This document shows positions 54,759-63,925 of a stretch of 64,000 nt of DNA, piece by piece (the stretch's first letter is position 1; every line of letters starts with the position of its first letter). Source of the stretch: Mucilaginibacter sp. (lineage in GTDB: Bacteria; Bacteroidota; Bacteroidia; Sphingobacteriales; Sphingobacteriaceae); NCBI GenBank assembly GCA_028288305.1, contig JAQBOA010000059.1, positions 1 through 64,000 on the forward strand, in the 5' to 3' direction. The position numbers and the translations under genes are program-made. The notes below the pieces were generated by a model, which saw only the letters and a program-made list of their open reading frames with translations, was not told the DNA's origin and ran no database searches.

Positions 54759-55568
54759 CTAACTTACCTTGGATGGCGAAACACCATAAGCTTTTTTAAA
54801 CGCAAACGAAAAATGGGAAAAGTCTTTAAAGCCAACTTCCATATATACATCGGATGATTTCCGACCTTTTTGCTTGATCAGGAAATACGCGTCGTTCAAC
54901 CGTTTTTGCTGTAGCCAGCGGTTTGGCGAAGTGTTAAAAATCTTTTCAAAATCTCTTTTAAATGTAGCAAGGCTGCGACCGGTAAGATAGGCAAAGCGGT
55001 TAATGTCCACATTAAATTTGTAGTGCTCGTTCATGTAGGCTTCGAGGTCAATTTTCCCTGGTTCACTGAAATCAAACAATACATCTTTTAAAATGGGATT
55101 GGTTTCCAGCAAAATCATTACGGCCTCTTTCACCTTTAAGGTGGTGATCATTTTGTTAAAATTGCTGGTGCCGTTAATGTATGGAGTTAATGACTCAATG
55201 TAATTTTTAAACAGGCTATTAGGTTGTAAGAGTAATGTATTTTCACCGATATAGGGCTGGTTCATATGCAGGTGGTTTTCGGTACTTATTGCGCGCAGGG
55301 TATCCTGATCCATTCGAATAGATATCGACTTGAACTCTCCATCCGGAGGCGGCTGTTTAACAAACCGGGAAAGCTGATTTTTTCTGAAAAATCTAAAATC
55401 ACCTTCCTTAAAATGATAAGTTTTATCCTTAAGATATAATATCTGGCTGCCCGACAGAATATAACTAAATATATGTTCAGGTACAAAATGTTCTCCTTCC
55501 CTGCTTATATGATCATAACAGGAATAGAGGATTTGCTGCATTCCTTTATCTTCTTTATGTTTAAACAT
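54759..55568 (-). CDS. AraC-family transcriptional regulator
   Basis: About 269 residues from ATG 55568; the frame extends to a TTG at 55586. A cupin-like N-terminal domain (FVPEHIFSYILSGSQILYLK; KEGDFRFFRKNQLSRF) is followed by the double HTH (FNVDINRFAYLTGRSLATFK; SDVYMEVGFKDFSHFSFAFK) and YGVSPSKV. It is very similar in layout to the AraC protein at 3755 in the mobile element. It lies 58 bp downstream of an SDR gene on the same strand and probably regulates it. Confidence 0.9.
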   Translation of the reverse strand: MFKHKEDKGMQQILYSCYDHISREGEHFVPEHIFSYILSGSQILYLKDKTYHFKEGDFRFFRKNQLSRFVKQPPPDGEFKSISIRMDQDTLRAISTENHLHMNQPYIGENTLLLQPNSLFKNYIESLTPYINGTSNFNKMITTLKVKEAVMILLETNPILKDVLFDFSEPGKIDLEAYMNEHYKFNVDINRFAYLTGRSLATFKRDFEKIFNTSPNRWLQQKRLNDAYFLIKQKGRKSSDVYMEVGFKDFSHFSFAFKKAYGVSPSKVS

Positions 55569-55625
55569 AACCCTAAAGTATAACAAATAGAATTGCTGCA
55601 GACGTTTACAGCAATTCTATTTTAT

Positions 55626-56510
55626 TTATTTTTTTGGTCCGTAAAATTGTTTACCAAGCTCGGTTTCCAAAAAGTTTTCTGCTTCGTCATGGTCGGTGGA
55701 TATACTTACCGGCAACCATTTTTCCATTTCGGCTTTTCGTGCGGCATCTGCTTGTTTTAACATACTAATTGCTTCGCTTCCTAATACTAAATGCACTGGT
55801 GGGTTTGGATTTTCTACTAATTCAATCATTACTTTTGCTGCCTTATCGGGATCACCCATCGGAATAAATTTACCGCTTGTAAAGATGTTTGCCCGTTGAT
55901 CGACAGTTGTTTCATAGCCTTCCACATGAGGGGCATAACTCATTGATGAGCCGGCCCAATCAGTACGGAATCCACCTGGTTCCACACAAGTAACATAAAT
56001 ACCCAATGGTGCTACTTCTTTGGCCAACGCCTCACTAAAACCGCCTAGTCCAAATTTAGCTGCCTGGTACATAGTTAACCCCGCGTTGCCTACTCTGCCC
56101 CCGATTGAACTAATTTGCAGGATATGTCCCGAGCGCTGCTTACGCATATAAGGCAATACAGCACGGGTTATTTCAATTGGCGCATACAGGTTTGTTTCCA
56201 GCTGGCTGCGCACCTGTTCATCAGTATAAGCTTCTGCAGCGCCGGTAATACCAAACCCGGCATTATTTACCAGTACGTCAATTTTACCAAAATGATCTAC
56301 TGCATTTGCTACGGCCTGGTATACTTGATCGTGTTGTGTAACATCAAGCTTTATAGGATAAATTTGTTCCGCGTATTTTTCAACCAGGTCATTTAATTGT
56401 TCAGGGTTACGTGCTGTGGCTGCAACCTTGCCACCATTTGCCAAAACTGCTTCTGTAAGGCTGCGCCCCAATCCCCGGGAGCTACCTGTTATAAACCAAA
56501 TTTTTGTCAT
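55626..56510 (-). CDS. Short-chain dehydrogenase/reductase
   Basis: This 294-residue classical SDR has the cofactor motif TGSSRGLG, NNAGFGI, a serine in ISSIGG and YQAAK in the catalytic position, so the catalytic tyrosine and lysine are kept. The C-terminal extension is like that of the SDRs at 9968 and 14519. It would act on a small alcohol or carbonyl of unknown identity. The AraC regulator gene follows on the same strand, the same reductase-plus-AraC pairing seen in damaged form at 2773-4549. Confidence 0.9.
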   Translation of the reverse strand: MTKIWFITGSSRGLGRSLTEAVLANGGKVAATARNPEQLNDLVEKYAEQIYPIKLDVTQHDQVYQAVANAVDHFGKIDVLVNNAGFGITGAAEAYTDEQVRSQLETNLYAPIEITRAVLPYMRKQRSGHILQISSIGGRVGNAGLTMYQAAKFGLGGFSEALAKEVAPLGIYVTCVEPGGFRTDWAGSSMSYAPHVEGYETTVDQRANIFTSGKFIPMGDPDKAAKVMIELVENPNPPVHLVLGSEAISMLKQADAARKAEMEKWLPVSISTDHDEAENFLETELGKQFYGPKK

Positions 56511-56736
56511 TGTTTTAAATTTTAATTAAGACAAATGTAACATTGTATACAGCCGTTAGTTTTGTTTAAAAGCTCAATTTATTTTGTTAAAAAGCTCATA
56601 ACATAATTGTGATAATCAATATTTCAAAATTTTAGTATATCTGCCTGATAATTAAATACGAGTCGCTATATTTCTTTAAAAATAATATTATAGTAATTGA
56701 TTTTAATTTTTTTAATTTTATATTAAATTCTCACCC

Positions 56737-58248
56737 ATGGAAAATATTTCTTTAGAAAAGCAAACAATAAGAATTTTGTTCCTGGCATCAGAACCCAGCA
56801 ATGCCGGGAAGTTACGTTTGGGAGCAGAGCTGCAGGAAGTTAGAAACAGATTATCAACAAATTCATTATTTGAAATAAAAGACAGACAAGCCGTTAAACC
56901 GGATGATGTACTTCAAACCATTTTGAATTACAAACCACATATTGTACATTTTTCCGGGCATGGACAAAATACAGGTGAAATTTGTTTTGAAGATGAAAAA
57001 GGGGATTCAAAGACTATCCCACCCGATGCACTGGCTTCATTGTTTAAGCTGGTAAATGATTACGTAAAATGTGTACTTGTAAATACTTGCTTTTCTGAAA
57101 AACAGGCGAAAGCCATATCTCAATATGTGCCTATTGTTATAGGAACCAGGAAGGAAATTTCTGATAGCGCAGCTATAAAATTTTCTACAGGATTTTATAC
57201 CGCCTTAGATCCGGACCTCTCACAAAAAAGCCTTGTAAAAGCTTTTGACAGCGGTTGCATAGCTATAAGATTTGAAAACTTACCAGAAAACTTAACCCCA
57301 ATTATGATTGAAGGCTCTCCCGAAGTAAGGTTTTCGTCGGAGGTTGATACAGCATTTCTGTCGGTTTCTAAAGCAAAGGGACATGTTTTTACAGCATTAC
57401 ACAGGGGTCTTACGCTAACCGGAAAAAAAATGGGCCTGCCTGATGAAATTGTTTCGAAAATATTAGATGAAAAGGTTGCCAGGTTAGAATTACATGATGT
57501 TGGTGTAATTGAATATGAACAATATTTAAAAGATATACTAAAAGATGAATATCCCCTTTCTGATACATCAACATTAGCGTTATTGCAATTAAAAAATGGA
57601 TTAGACCTTACCAATGAAGATGTTGATTTTATTACAAAAAAGATTTTATCTGATCCAAATTTAGCTTCTGCCGAAAAATGGTATGACAGGGCTAAAGTGC
57701 AGTACGAGCTGAATAATATGGAAAAAGCTATAGCGTATTTCACTGAGTCTATTGAAAAGGATTCAGATTATTCGGGTGCATATTATGAAAGAGGTTATTG
57801 TTATGATAAAGTAGGCGAATTTAATGCTGCAATTCAAGATTTCACTAAAGCTATTGAGTTTAATAATAAATGGGAAGTAAGTAGCTTGAGCTTAGCTTAT
57901 TACAGCCGTGCAAGGGCATACCATGCCATTAAATCAGATGACCAAAACGAACAGAATGAATTATTGTTGCTCGCTCTTAAGGATTGGAATAAGTCGATTG
58001 AATTGAATCCAAACGACTCTGAAGCATATTATGGCAGAGCATTAGTGTATGATAATTTAAATGATTTAGAAAAAGCCATTATTGACTTTAAAAAATCATA
58101 CGAAATGAGTAGTACTGATGAAAGAAAAAGAAATAATATAATTTACCTGGCAAAATGTTATCACACACTTGGAATAACAGAGGAATTTGAAAAATGGATG
58201 AAACTTCTCAAGGGTGATACCTCAGATACACTTGTTGTTGAAAGCTAA
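56737..58248 (+). CDS. CHAT-domain caspase-like protease with helical module and TPR repeats
   Basis: This 503-residue cytoplasmic protein has an N-terminal CHAT/caspase-like domain (about 10-185) with the catalytic histidine in VHFSGHGQ (H75) and the cysteine in VLVNTCFS (C118). A helical module (about 225-305) has two units built around GLxxxxxx and the phrase EYPLSDTSTLALLQLKNGLD, resembling a module found in cyanobacterial and other conflict-type multidomain proteins. About four TPR repeats follow (AEKWYDRAKVQYELNNMEKA; AYYERGYCYDKVGEFNAAIQ; AYYGRALVYDNLNDLEKAII). CHAT-TPR proteins can act as death effectors. The next gene, a Trypco1 protein, begins 40 bp downstream. Confidence 0.87.
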   Translation: MENISLEKQTIRILFLASEPSNAGKLRLGAELQEVRNRLSTNSLFEIKDRQAVKPDDVLQTILNYKPHIVHFSGHGQNTGEICFEDEKGDSKTIPPDALASLFKLVNDYVKCVLVNTCFSEKQAKAISQYVPIVIGTRKEISDSAAIKFSTGFYTALDPDLSQKSLVKAFDSGCIAIRFENLPENLTPIMIEGSPEVRFSSEVDTAFLSVSKAKGHVFTALHRGLTLTGKKMGLPDEIVSKILDEKVARLELHDVGVIEYEQYLKDILKDEYPLSDTSTLALLQLKNGLDLTNEDVDFITKKILSDPNLASAEKWYDRAKVQYELNNMEKAIAYFTESIEKDSDYSGAYYERGYCYDKVGEFNAAIQDFTKAIEFNNKWEVSSLSLAYYSRARAYHAIKSDDQNEQNELLLLALKDWNKSIELNPNDSEAYYGRALVYDNLNDLEKAIIDFKKSYEMSSTDERKRNNIIYLAKCYHTLGITEEFEKWMKLLKGDTSDTLVVES

Positions 58249-58288
58249 CCATTTAGAACTCGTAAAATAATTCTTTTTAAATATTTAA

Positions 58289-58630
58289 ATGAAACAATTA
58301 TTACAACTTAGAGCAAATGATGGAACTGACTTATACATTGAAGTCAGTGAAACACCTGTAGATAATTCGCTGAGAGGTAGTTCAAACCTTGAAGATAGGG
58401 GAGTTATTGAAAGTGCCCAGCAAAGCTTTGATAGAGCATTACAACCGCTCAATGAGATATCAAACAGTATAATTAACTGCATAAAAAATATATCAAATTC
58501 TCCGCAGGAAGTTGAAGTTGAATTAGGCCTAAAGTTTACTGCCAAAGCAGGAATAATATTAACAAGTTTGGATAGCGAAGCACATTTGCGGGTTTCTTTA
58601 AAATGGAAAAACGAAAAAGTGGATAGTTAG
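58289..58630 (+). CDS. CU044_2847/Trypco1-family protein, partner of the CHAT protease
   Basis: This 113-residue protein matches the trypsin-co-occurring domain 1 pattern: LYIEVSETP at the start, a central helix (SFDRALQPLNEISNSIINCI) and the closing strands EVEVELGLKFTAKAGIILTS...AHLRVSLKWK. In known genomes this domain is encoded beside trypsin-like or caspase-like proteases in predicted conflict systems. Here it sits 40 bp after the CHAT-TPR gene on the same strand, so the two are probably one operon. It may be the sensor, adaptor or substrate of the protease; its biochemical role is not established. Confidence 0.82.
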   Translation: MKQLLQLRANDGTDLYIEVSETPVDNSLRGSSNLEDRGVIESAQQSFDRALQPLNEISNSIINCIKNISNSPQEVEVELGLKFTAKAGIILTSLDSEAHLRVSLKWKNEKVDS

Positions 58631-59067
58631 TCTGTAGCCACCTCACTTAGAGCCTTTATCAATGTCATTTTAGTTTTGTCATGCCGAGCCTCGTCGAAGC
58701 ATATGTGGTGGCCTGTACGCTATGCACATCGTCCAGGCCTTTGCGCACACCCTTCGACAGGGCTGCCAATGACACATCGTATAATATACTGATTATGAGA
58801 CATATATAAAAATGTCATTTTCAATGCAATTGTTTGCACGCAAAAATAGGTTACTCAGGATGACACCCTTTTTTTGTCATTCACTTTTATAGACGATGAT
58901 TATTCATAAATTGTATTTTTTAAGGCACTCATGAGCGCTTACCGTTTAGGTGAGGCTTACATTTGTCATAATTCCCCCCTTAAATTGTCATGGGTTGCAC
59001 CCTTTAAAATTTACAAATACTTGTAAGTTTGTTAAGTTCAATAATAAACTTAACTAAACAAAACCTC
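58631..59067. repeat. Intergenic stretch with palindromic interspersed repeats
   Basis: TGTCATGCCGAGCCTCGTCGAAG and its partial inverse CCTTCGACAGGGCTGCCAATGACA-type sequence (58675-58773, quoted in parts: GCCGAGCC, GTCGAAG, CTTCGAC, AATGACA) form an imperfect palindrome like the REP elements common in Bacteroidota. Further TTGTCAT motifs follow. No gene is seen. Confidence 0.55.
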
Positions 59068-59487
59068 ATGACACAAATTAATGCTTATGTAGGCTTTAAC
59101 GGCGAGTGCCGCAAAGCCATGGAATTTTACCAGGAATGTATCGGGGGTGAATTAATCTTTCAAACCGTAGGCGAATCACCAATAGCAAATCAGTGCCCGG
59201 AGGCTATGAAAGGCCATGTTTTGCATTCTTCATTAACCAAAGGCCCTTTGCTGTTAATGGCAACAGATATGGTTGGGCCTGACGGCTTCATAAAAGGCAA
59301 TAACGTTGCGCTGTCGTTAAATTGCAGCAGTGAAGAGGAAATCAATACCTTTTATTCCAAACTGTCGGCAGGTGGAAAAATATTCGACCCTTTAAAACCT
59401 TCTTTTTGGGGATCGCTTTTCGGATGTTTTACCGATAAATTTGGTATAAACTGGATGCTGAATTATGATATGAACCTCAAAAATTAA
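59068..59487 (+). CDS. VOC-family protein (PhnB-like)
   Basis: This 139-residue protein starts at ATG 59068 (MTQINAYVGFNGECRKAM). It is a PhnB/YjdN-like member of the VOC superfamily: AMEFYQECIGGELIFQTV, then GHVLHSSLTKGPLLLMATD and FGCFTDKFGINWMLNYD. The metal-site residues of enzymatic VOC proteins are only partly kept, so binding rather than catalysis is possible. It begins a row of small genes (DoxX, DinB, SRPBCC, DoxX, MATE) frequently grouped in Bacteroidota. Confidence 0.87.
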   Translation: MTQINAYVGFNGECRKAMEFYQECIGGELIFQTVGESPIANQCPEAMKGHVLHSSLTKGPLLLMATDMVGPDGFIKGNNVALSLNCSSEEEINTFYSKLSAGGKIFDPLKPSFWGSLFGCFTDKFGINWMLNYDMNLKN

Positions 59488-59497
59488 ATCCTATAAA

Positions 59498-59878
59498 ATG
59501 AAACCTAAAACCATCAAAATAATTTACTGGGTAGTAACAATTCTTTTCGCACTGGCAATGCTCGGCGATGCTTTCGGAGGCATAACAAAACAGGAAGCGG
59601 GAGTAGTGGTTCTTAAGCACCTGGGTTATCCGCTTTATAATATGCCGCTATTCGGAGTTGCAAAACTATTAGGTGCTATTGCTATTCTGCAACCAAAATT
59701 TCGTACAATAAAAGAATGGGCTTATGCCGGTTTTGCTTTTACATTTATAAGTGCAATAGCATCCAGAGCAATAGTAGGTGATCCTTTTGGGGATTTAATC
59801 CCGCCTTTCATTATGCTTGCCATAATGTTTGTATCCTATTTTTTATGGAAAAGGGTTGAAAGTTTAAAAGCGGTTTGA
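59498..59878 (+). CDS. DoxX-like membrane protein
   Basis: This 126-residue protein has four predicted transmembrane helices: IIYWVVTILFALAMLGDAF, GVAKLLGAIAIL, EWAYAGFAFTFISAIAS and PPFIMLAIMFVSYFLW. The PKFRTIKEWAYAGF segment is characteristic of the DoxX-like family. It lies 10 bp after the VOC gene. DoxX proteins are associated with redox and thiosulfate or detoxification complexes, but the small DoxX-like members have no clear assigned function. A paralogue lies at 61311. Confidence 0.9.
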   Translation: MKPKTIKIIYWVVTILFALAMLGDAFGGITKQEAGVVVLKHLGYPLYNMPLFGVAKLLGAIAILQPKFRTIKEWAYAGFAFTFISAIASRAIVGDPFGDLIPPFIMLAIMFVSYFLWKRVESLKAV

Positions 59879-59909
59879 CCTAAAATCCAGGCCAATACAT
59901 TGATACGAT

Positions 59910-60431
59910 ATGGAAACATTAGATAGAAATTCAAAAGTTCGGAGAGAAGCTGATGAAACATTAGCTCAATTAATACAGCTTTTATCAAAATTTAACCAGG
60001 AACAATTAAATACTGTTCCTTTTGAAGGTAGCTGGACAGCAGGCCAGCTTGCTAAGCACATGATTATTTCGGATGGTGGCTTTGTAGAAATGATGAATGG
60101 CCCCGTTAAGGAAACACAACGAAAGGTTGACGAGATGGCATCAAAGATCAAAACCGATTTTCTAAACTTTGATATTAAAATGTCTTCTCCTGATTTTATT
60201 GTTCCAGCATTGATCAATTATAAAAAAGAGGAAGTAATTGACTCGCTAAACAAAATTAAATATGACCTGAATAAAAGCTTTGATACAATTGATCTGACAA
60301 AAACTTGCACTGCGTTTGAACTTCCTGTATATGGTTTTTTAACAAGACTGGAGGCGGTTTATTTTATCATTTATCATACGCAAAGGCATATTCATCAGTT
60401 ACAGAAAATATACCAAAAAATTATTGAATGA
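59910..60431 (+). CDS. DinB-family protein
   Basis: This 173-residue four-helix-bundle protein matches the DinB/YfiT fold. The metal-binding histidine in TAGQLAKHMI and the paired histidines in YHTQRHIHQLQKIY are both visible. Members often act as metal-dependent thiol transferases (for example bacillithiol S-transferases). This genome's thiol is not known from the window. It sits between DoxX and SRPBCC genes on the same strand. Confidence 0.88.
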   Translation: METLDRNSKVRREADETLAQLIQLLSKFNQEQLNTVPFEGSWTAGQLAKHMIISDGGFVEMMNGPVKETQRKVDEMASKIKTDFLNFDIKMSSPDFIVPALINYKKEEVIDSLNKIKYDLNKSFDTIDLTKTCTAFELPVYGFLTRLEAVYFIIYHTQRHIHQLQKIYQKIIE

Positions 60432-60519
60432 ACAGCGAAAATTTCACCGGTCGGTTTACCATGCAGTAAATTTTTGTGACGAGTCTTGATAAATCCGCCT
60501 TGAATTAATATAATAAAAC

Positions 60520-61053
60520 ATGGAACAGCAACATAAATTGAATAACGAACCACAAGGTGAAGAACTTGTTATTACCCGCGTATTTAACGCACCCCGCGAC
60601 GTGGTTTTCAAAATGTGGACTGAAGTTAAGCACCTGGGAAAATGGTGGGGACCTAAAGGCTTTAATGTCATTGTGAAGAAGTTTGACTTGCAGCCTGGCG
60701 GAATATTTCACTATTGTATGGCAGGTGATGGTTTTGAAATGTGGGGCAGGTTTATTTTCCTGGAAATCGTTGAACCAGAGAAAATAGTATTTATCATTTC
60801 TTTTTCTGATAAGGATGGCAAGATAACCCGGGCACCGTTTAGCGTTACATGGCCGCTGGAAGTTATGAATATACTAACACTTACTGAGCAGGATGGAAAA
60901 ACAACTCTTACGCTTAGAGGGTGGGCCTATAATGCAACAGACGCTGAACGCAAAGATTTCGAAGCCGGATTTGAATCAATGAACCAAGGTTTTGGCGGTA
61001 CTTTTGACCAGCTTGATGAATACCTGGCGAAGATTTATGTTAATAAGATATAA
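60520..61053 (+). CDS. SRPBCC/AHSA1-family protein
   Basis: This 177-residue protein has the START-like SRPBCC fold of the AHSA1 type: VITRVFNAPRDVVFKMWTEV, LGKWWGPKGFN, then PGGIFHYCMAGDGFEMWGRF and the C-terminal helix GFESMNQGFGGTFDQLDEYLAK. Such proteins bind hydrophobic ligands in a cavity; many are uncharacterised and co-occur with DoxX, DinB and VOC proteins as here. Confidence 0.9.
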   Translation: MEQQHKLNNEPQGEELVITRVFNAPRDVVFKMWTEVKHLGKWWGPKGFNVIVKKFDLQPGGIFHYCMAGDGFEMWGRFIFLEIVEPEKIVFIISFSDKDGKITRAPFSVTWPLEVMNILTLTEQDGKTTLTLRGWAYNATDAERKDFEAGFESMNQGFGGTFDQLDEYLAKIYVNKI

Positions 61054-61310
61054 ATAAATCAATTTGGGCCCTTGCAAACATCCCGGAAAGACACAGTAAT
61101 ATTAGTCAGCGGAACATTGTTTCAGCTTTTAAACAAATGGGCATAATTGATAAATAGCGGATTATTGTAAATCCTGTTATATTAGGGGCTGCAAAACTTA
61201 AATTTATGAAGAGTTTGACAAAAAACACTGAAGCTTCGTTATAAAAAGATTCAGTCAGTACCTGCACTTATTATCAACCAAATTAATAACCTTAAATCAT
61301 TAAAAAAAAA

Positions 61311-61700
61311 ATGAAAAAAATCAACATTATTTACTGGATTGTAACCGGCCTAATATTGGCATTGATGCTGTGGTCCGCAATTGGAAGTTTCATGGATAAC
61401 CCTCAAGGTGCAAAAATGATGGCAGACTTAGGATACAAGCCCTATGTAATTCAGTTTTTGGCTGTAGCCAAGATATTGGGCATCATAGCCATCCTTGTTC
61501 CGGGTTTTCCGAGATTGAAAGAATGGGCCTATGCTGGATTTGCTTTTGACATGATCGGTGCAACCTATTCAATGTATGCATCAAAATTCCCGGTGAGCCA
61601 ATGGGCGCCTATGTTTATATTCCTAGCCCTTTTAGCTCTCTCTTATATTTATTATCATAAAAAGTTAAAGGCATCTTCAACTAAAGATGCAACTGTATAA
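61311..61700 (+). CDS. DoxX-like membrane protein (second copy)
   Basis: This 129-residue protein has four transmembrane helices (IIYWIVTGLILALMLWSAI; FLAVAKILGIIAILVP; EWAYAGFAFDMIGATYSM; MFIFLALLALSYIYY) and the family segment PRLKEWAYAGFAFD. It is a paralogue of the protein at 59498. The stop is 3 bp before the start of the MATE transporter, so the two genes are almost certainly co-transcribed. Confidence 0.9.
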   Translation: MKKINIIYWIVTGLILALMLWSAIGSFMDNPQGAKMMADLGYKPYVIQFLAVAKILGIIAILVPGFPRLKEWAYAGFAFDMIGATYSMYASKFPVSQWAPMFIFLALLALSYIYYHKKLKASSTKDATV

Positions 61701-61703
61701 AAT

Positions 61704-63116
61704 ATGACTGAACTTACTGCTTCCGCAAAATTAAAACAATTTTTCTTATTATTTCGCCAGGCAGTAGCGGGTAGCGAGCAGGATTATACTACGGGCAGTA
61801 TCCGCAAAGCAGTATTCCTGCTCGCTATACCCATGATCATGGAAATGATGATGGAATCAGTTTTTACCGTTGTTGATATTTTTTTTGTCGGGAAGCTCGG
61901 CAATGCCGCAGTTGCTACTGTGGGGCTTACAGAATCTGTTCTAAGTCTTGTATATTCTATAGCTATTGGCCTAAGCATGGCTGCAACCGCTTTAGTGGCC
62001 AGGAGAGTAGGAGAAAAAAATTTCCAGGAAGCTGCCCATGCAGGAATGCAAACCATACTTTTTTCGGTGGTGCTTTCTATAATCATAGCCTTTGTCGGAG
62101 TTTCTTCAGCAGGATCAATTCTGCGCCTGATGGGAGCAAACGAAAAGATGATTGTCGATAATATCCGTTACACCCAGATCATGTATGGCGGCAACGTAGT
62201 GATAATGCTATTATTTCTCATCAATGGCATATTTCGCGGGGCAGGGGATGCTAGTATTGCCATGCGGAGTTTGTGGATTGGCAATATCGCTAATATTATC
62301 TTATGTCCCTTGTTGATCAATGGATTAGGGCCGATTCCGGCATTGGGGTTAAAAGGCGCGGCCATAGCCACAACGGTTGGCAGGGGAATAGGCGTTTTAT
62401 ATCAATTATACCGTTTGTTTATTAAGAGGGGGCTTTTAAATTTTTACCTGTACCAGTTAAAACCGCATAAAGAGTTGTTGCTGCAAATTATCAATATTGG
62501 CGGTACAGGCACCATACAGTTCCTGGTGAGTTCGGCAAGCTGGGTATTTTTGGCCCGGCTGATGGCCGGTTTCCACGAAGCTGCTATGGCCGGCTACCAG
62601 GTTGCTATAAGGCTGCTGATATTTTTCCTGTTGCCAGCCTGGGGCTTAAGCAACGCGGCAGCCACCTTAACCGGACAAAACCTTGGAGCCGGTAAACCTG
62701 AGCGTGCCGAAAAAAGTGTATGGATAACCACATTTTATAATGTAATCTTCATGATTTCCGTTAGCTTATTTTTCTTTCTTTTTGGTGAGCCGGTAGTTAA
62801 TTTTATGAATAGCGATTTGCAGGCAAGGCATTATGCCATTCAGGCGCTTCGCATCATAAGTTTGGGCTACATATTTTTTGGTGTGGAAATGGTAATGCTG
62901 AACGCCTTCAACGGCGCAGGCGATACACGCACACCCACCTATGTTAACCTGGTTGGCTTCTGGCTATTTCAAATCCCGCTCGCTTGGGTGCTCAGCCAGT
63001 ATGTTATAAAAGAACCAAAAGCTATTTTTATAGCCATCCTTATTTCGGCATTTGTTACCGCTGCTTTAAGCTTTTATCTTTTTAGGAGAGGTGGGTGGAA
63101 GACGGTGAAAGTTTGA
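61704..63116 (+). CDS. MATE-family efflux transporter
   Basis: This 470-residue membrane protein has about twelve transmembrane helices in two pseudo-symmetric halves. MATE hallmarks are IPMIMEMMMESVFTVVDIFF at the start, VGKLGNAAVATVGLTES in the first half and LSNAAATLTGQNLGAGKPERA in the second. It would export drugs or metabolites using a Na+ or H+ gradient. Its gene follows the DoxX-like gene by 3 bp. Confidence 0.95.
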   Translation: MTELTASAKLKQFFLLFRQAVAGSEQDYTTGSIRKAVFLLAIPMIMEMMMESVFTVVDIFFVGKLGNAAVATVGLTESVLSLVYSIAIGLSMAATALVARRVGEKNFQEAAHAGMQTILFSVVLSIIIAFVGVSSAGSILRLMGANEKMIVDNIRYTQIMYGGNVVIMLLFLINGIFRGAGDASIAMRSLWIGNIANIILCPLLINGLGPIPALGLKGAAIATTVGRGIGVLYQLYRLFIKRGLLNFYLYQLKPHKELLLQIINIGGTGTIQFLVSSASWVFLARLMAGFHEAAMAGYQVAIRLLIFFLLPAWGLSNAAATLTGQNLGAGKPERAEKSVWITTFYNVIFMISVSLFFFLFGEPVVNFMNSDLQARHYAIQALRIISLGYIFFGVEMVMLNAFNGAGDTRTPTYVNLVGFWLFQIPLAWVLSQYVIKEPKAIFIAILISAFVTAALSFYLFRRGGWKTVKV

Positions 63117-63118
63117 AT

Positions 63119-63205
63119 TTGAATATCGAATAATGAATTTCGAATTTTGAATGAAGAAGTAGAATAATTTCGACATTCAAAATTCAAAATTCGGTGTTCG
63201 TTATT
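63119..63205. repeat. Palindromic intergenic repeat
   Basis: GAATTTCGAATTTTGAATG on the left is complementary, with a few mismatches, to CATTCAAAATTCAAAATTC on the right, around a short A/G-rich loop. Such TTCAAAATTC palindromes are frequent between genes in this group. It lies between converging genes and may help termination. Confidence 0.6.
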
Positions 63206-63208
63206 AAA

Positions 63209-63787
63209 TTAATCAGCCACCCTAACTTTTATCACCACCTTTTTAACCACTTCATAACCTTTTACTAAAATATTTGGCCGGTGTACATCATCCGGAAAGA
63301 AAAGAAAAAATGTTCCTGGTTTTGCTGTGTAAGATTTCCCTTCTGCTTCATAGTTGGCATAGTCATTTGCTTCATCGTAAGGTTTACTTACTGTTGCAGT
63401 TGATAAGGGTATTATCCCGATTTCTTCTTCACCTTTTATAACATATTGAATATCTACAAATTTTTCGTGTGCTTCCCACTTTGCCATTTCAGGTTCTTTT
63501 GATGGCGCTTCCGTTATGATGGCATAAACATCATCACCATCAATTTCATATTTTCCCGGTTCTTTGCCTTCAAGATTACCGCCTAAAAATTTAAAGGCTT
63601 TATCCCATGCTGTTTTATTTTTACGGTATTGTTCAGCAAAAGTTATTTTGTTTGTCGTTTCGTGTGGTTTTAGCGATAGCCCATTTTTCCACTCCTCTTT
63701 ATTAAACCACTCGGCGGCGCTGTTTTGATTCCATGTATTATTGGCTGTTTCTTTGATTTTACTTGTTCCTGTTGAATTTAAAGACAT
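63209..63787 (-). CDS. YhcH/YjgK/YiaL-family protein
   Basis: This 192-residue protein has the YhcH/YjgK/YiaL (DUF386) double-stranded beta-helix: GKYEIDGDDVYAIITEAPSK, WEAHEKFVDIQYVIKGEEEI and the C-terminal FFLFFPDDVHRPNI with the metal-site glutamate and histidine. Members occur with sialic-acid and other sugar genes and are proposed anomerases or binding proteins. An N-terminal 60-residue extension (TANNTWNQNSAAEWFNKEEW) precedes the domain. It converges with the MATE gene. Confidence 0.88.
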   Translation of the reverse strand: MSLNSTGTSKIKETANNTWNQNSAAEWFNKEEWKNGLSLKPHETTNKITFAEQYRKNKTAWDKAFKFLGGNLEGKEPGKYEIDGDDVYAIITEAPSKEPEMAKWEAHEKFVDIQYVIKGEEEIGIIPLSTATVSKPYDEANDYANYEAEGKSYTAKPGTFFLFFPDDVHRPNILVKGYEVVKKVVIKVRVAD

Positions 63788-63839
63788 GTTAAATGATTTT
63801 TAATGATTACTAAAAATTGATTGGCTATCTTAATTAATG

Positions 63840-63925
63840 ACTACTCTCCGTGACCTTTGTGAATCCCTAGTGGCCTTCGTGGTAAAGATTAAAACACAAG
63901 GAGCACAAAGTTAAGCACAAAGGAC
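63840..63925. repeat. Interspersed-repeat-like sequence at the window edge
   Basis: CCTTTGTGAATCCCTAGTGG, CCTTCGTGGTAAA, then GGAGCACAAAG and AGCACAAAGG form an imperfect inverted arrangement of CTTTGTG/CACAAAG blocks. Similar blocks recur in Bacteroidota genomes. No gene is visible from 63788 to the end. Confidence 0.4.
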
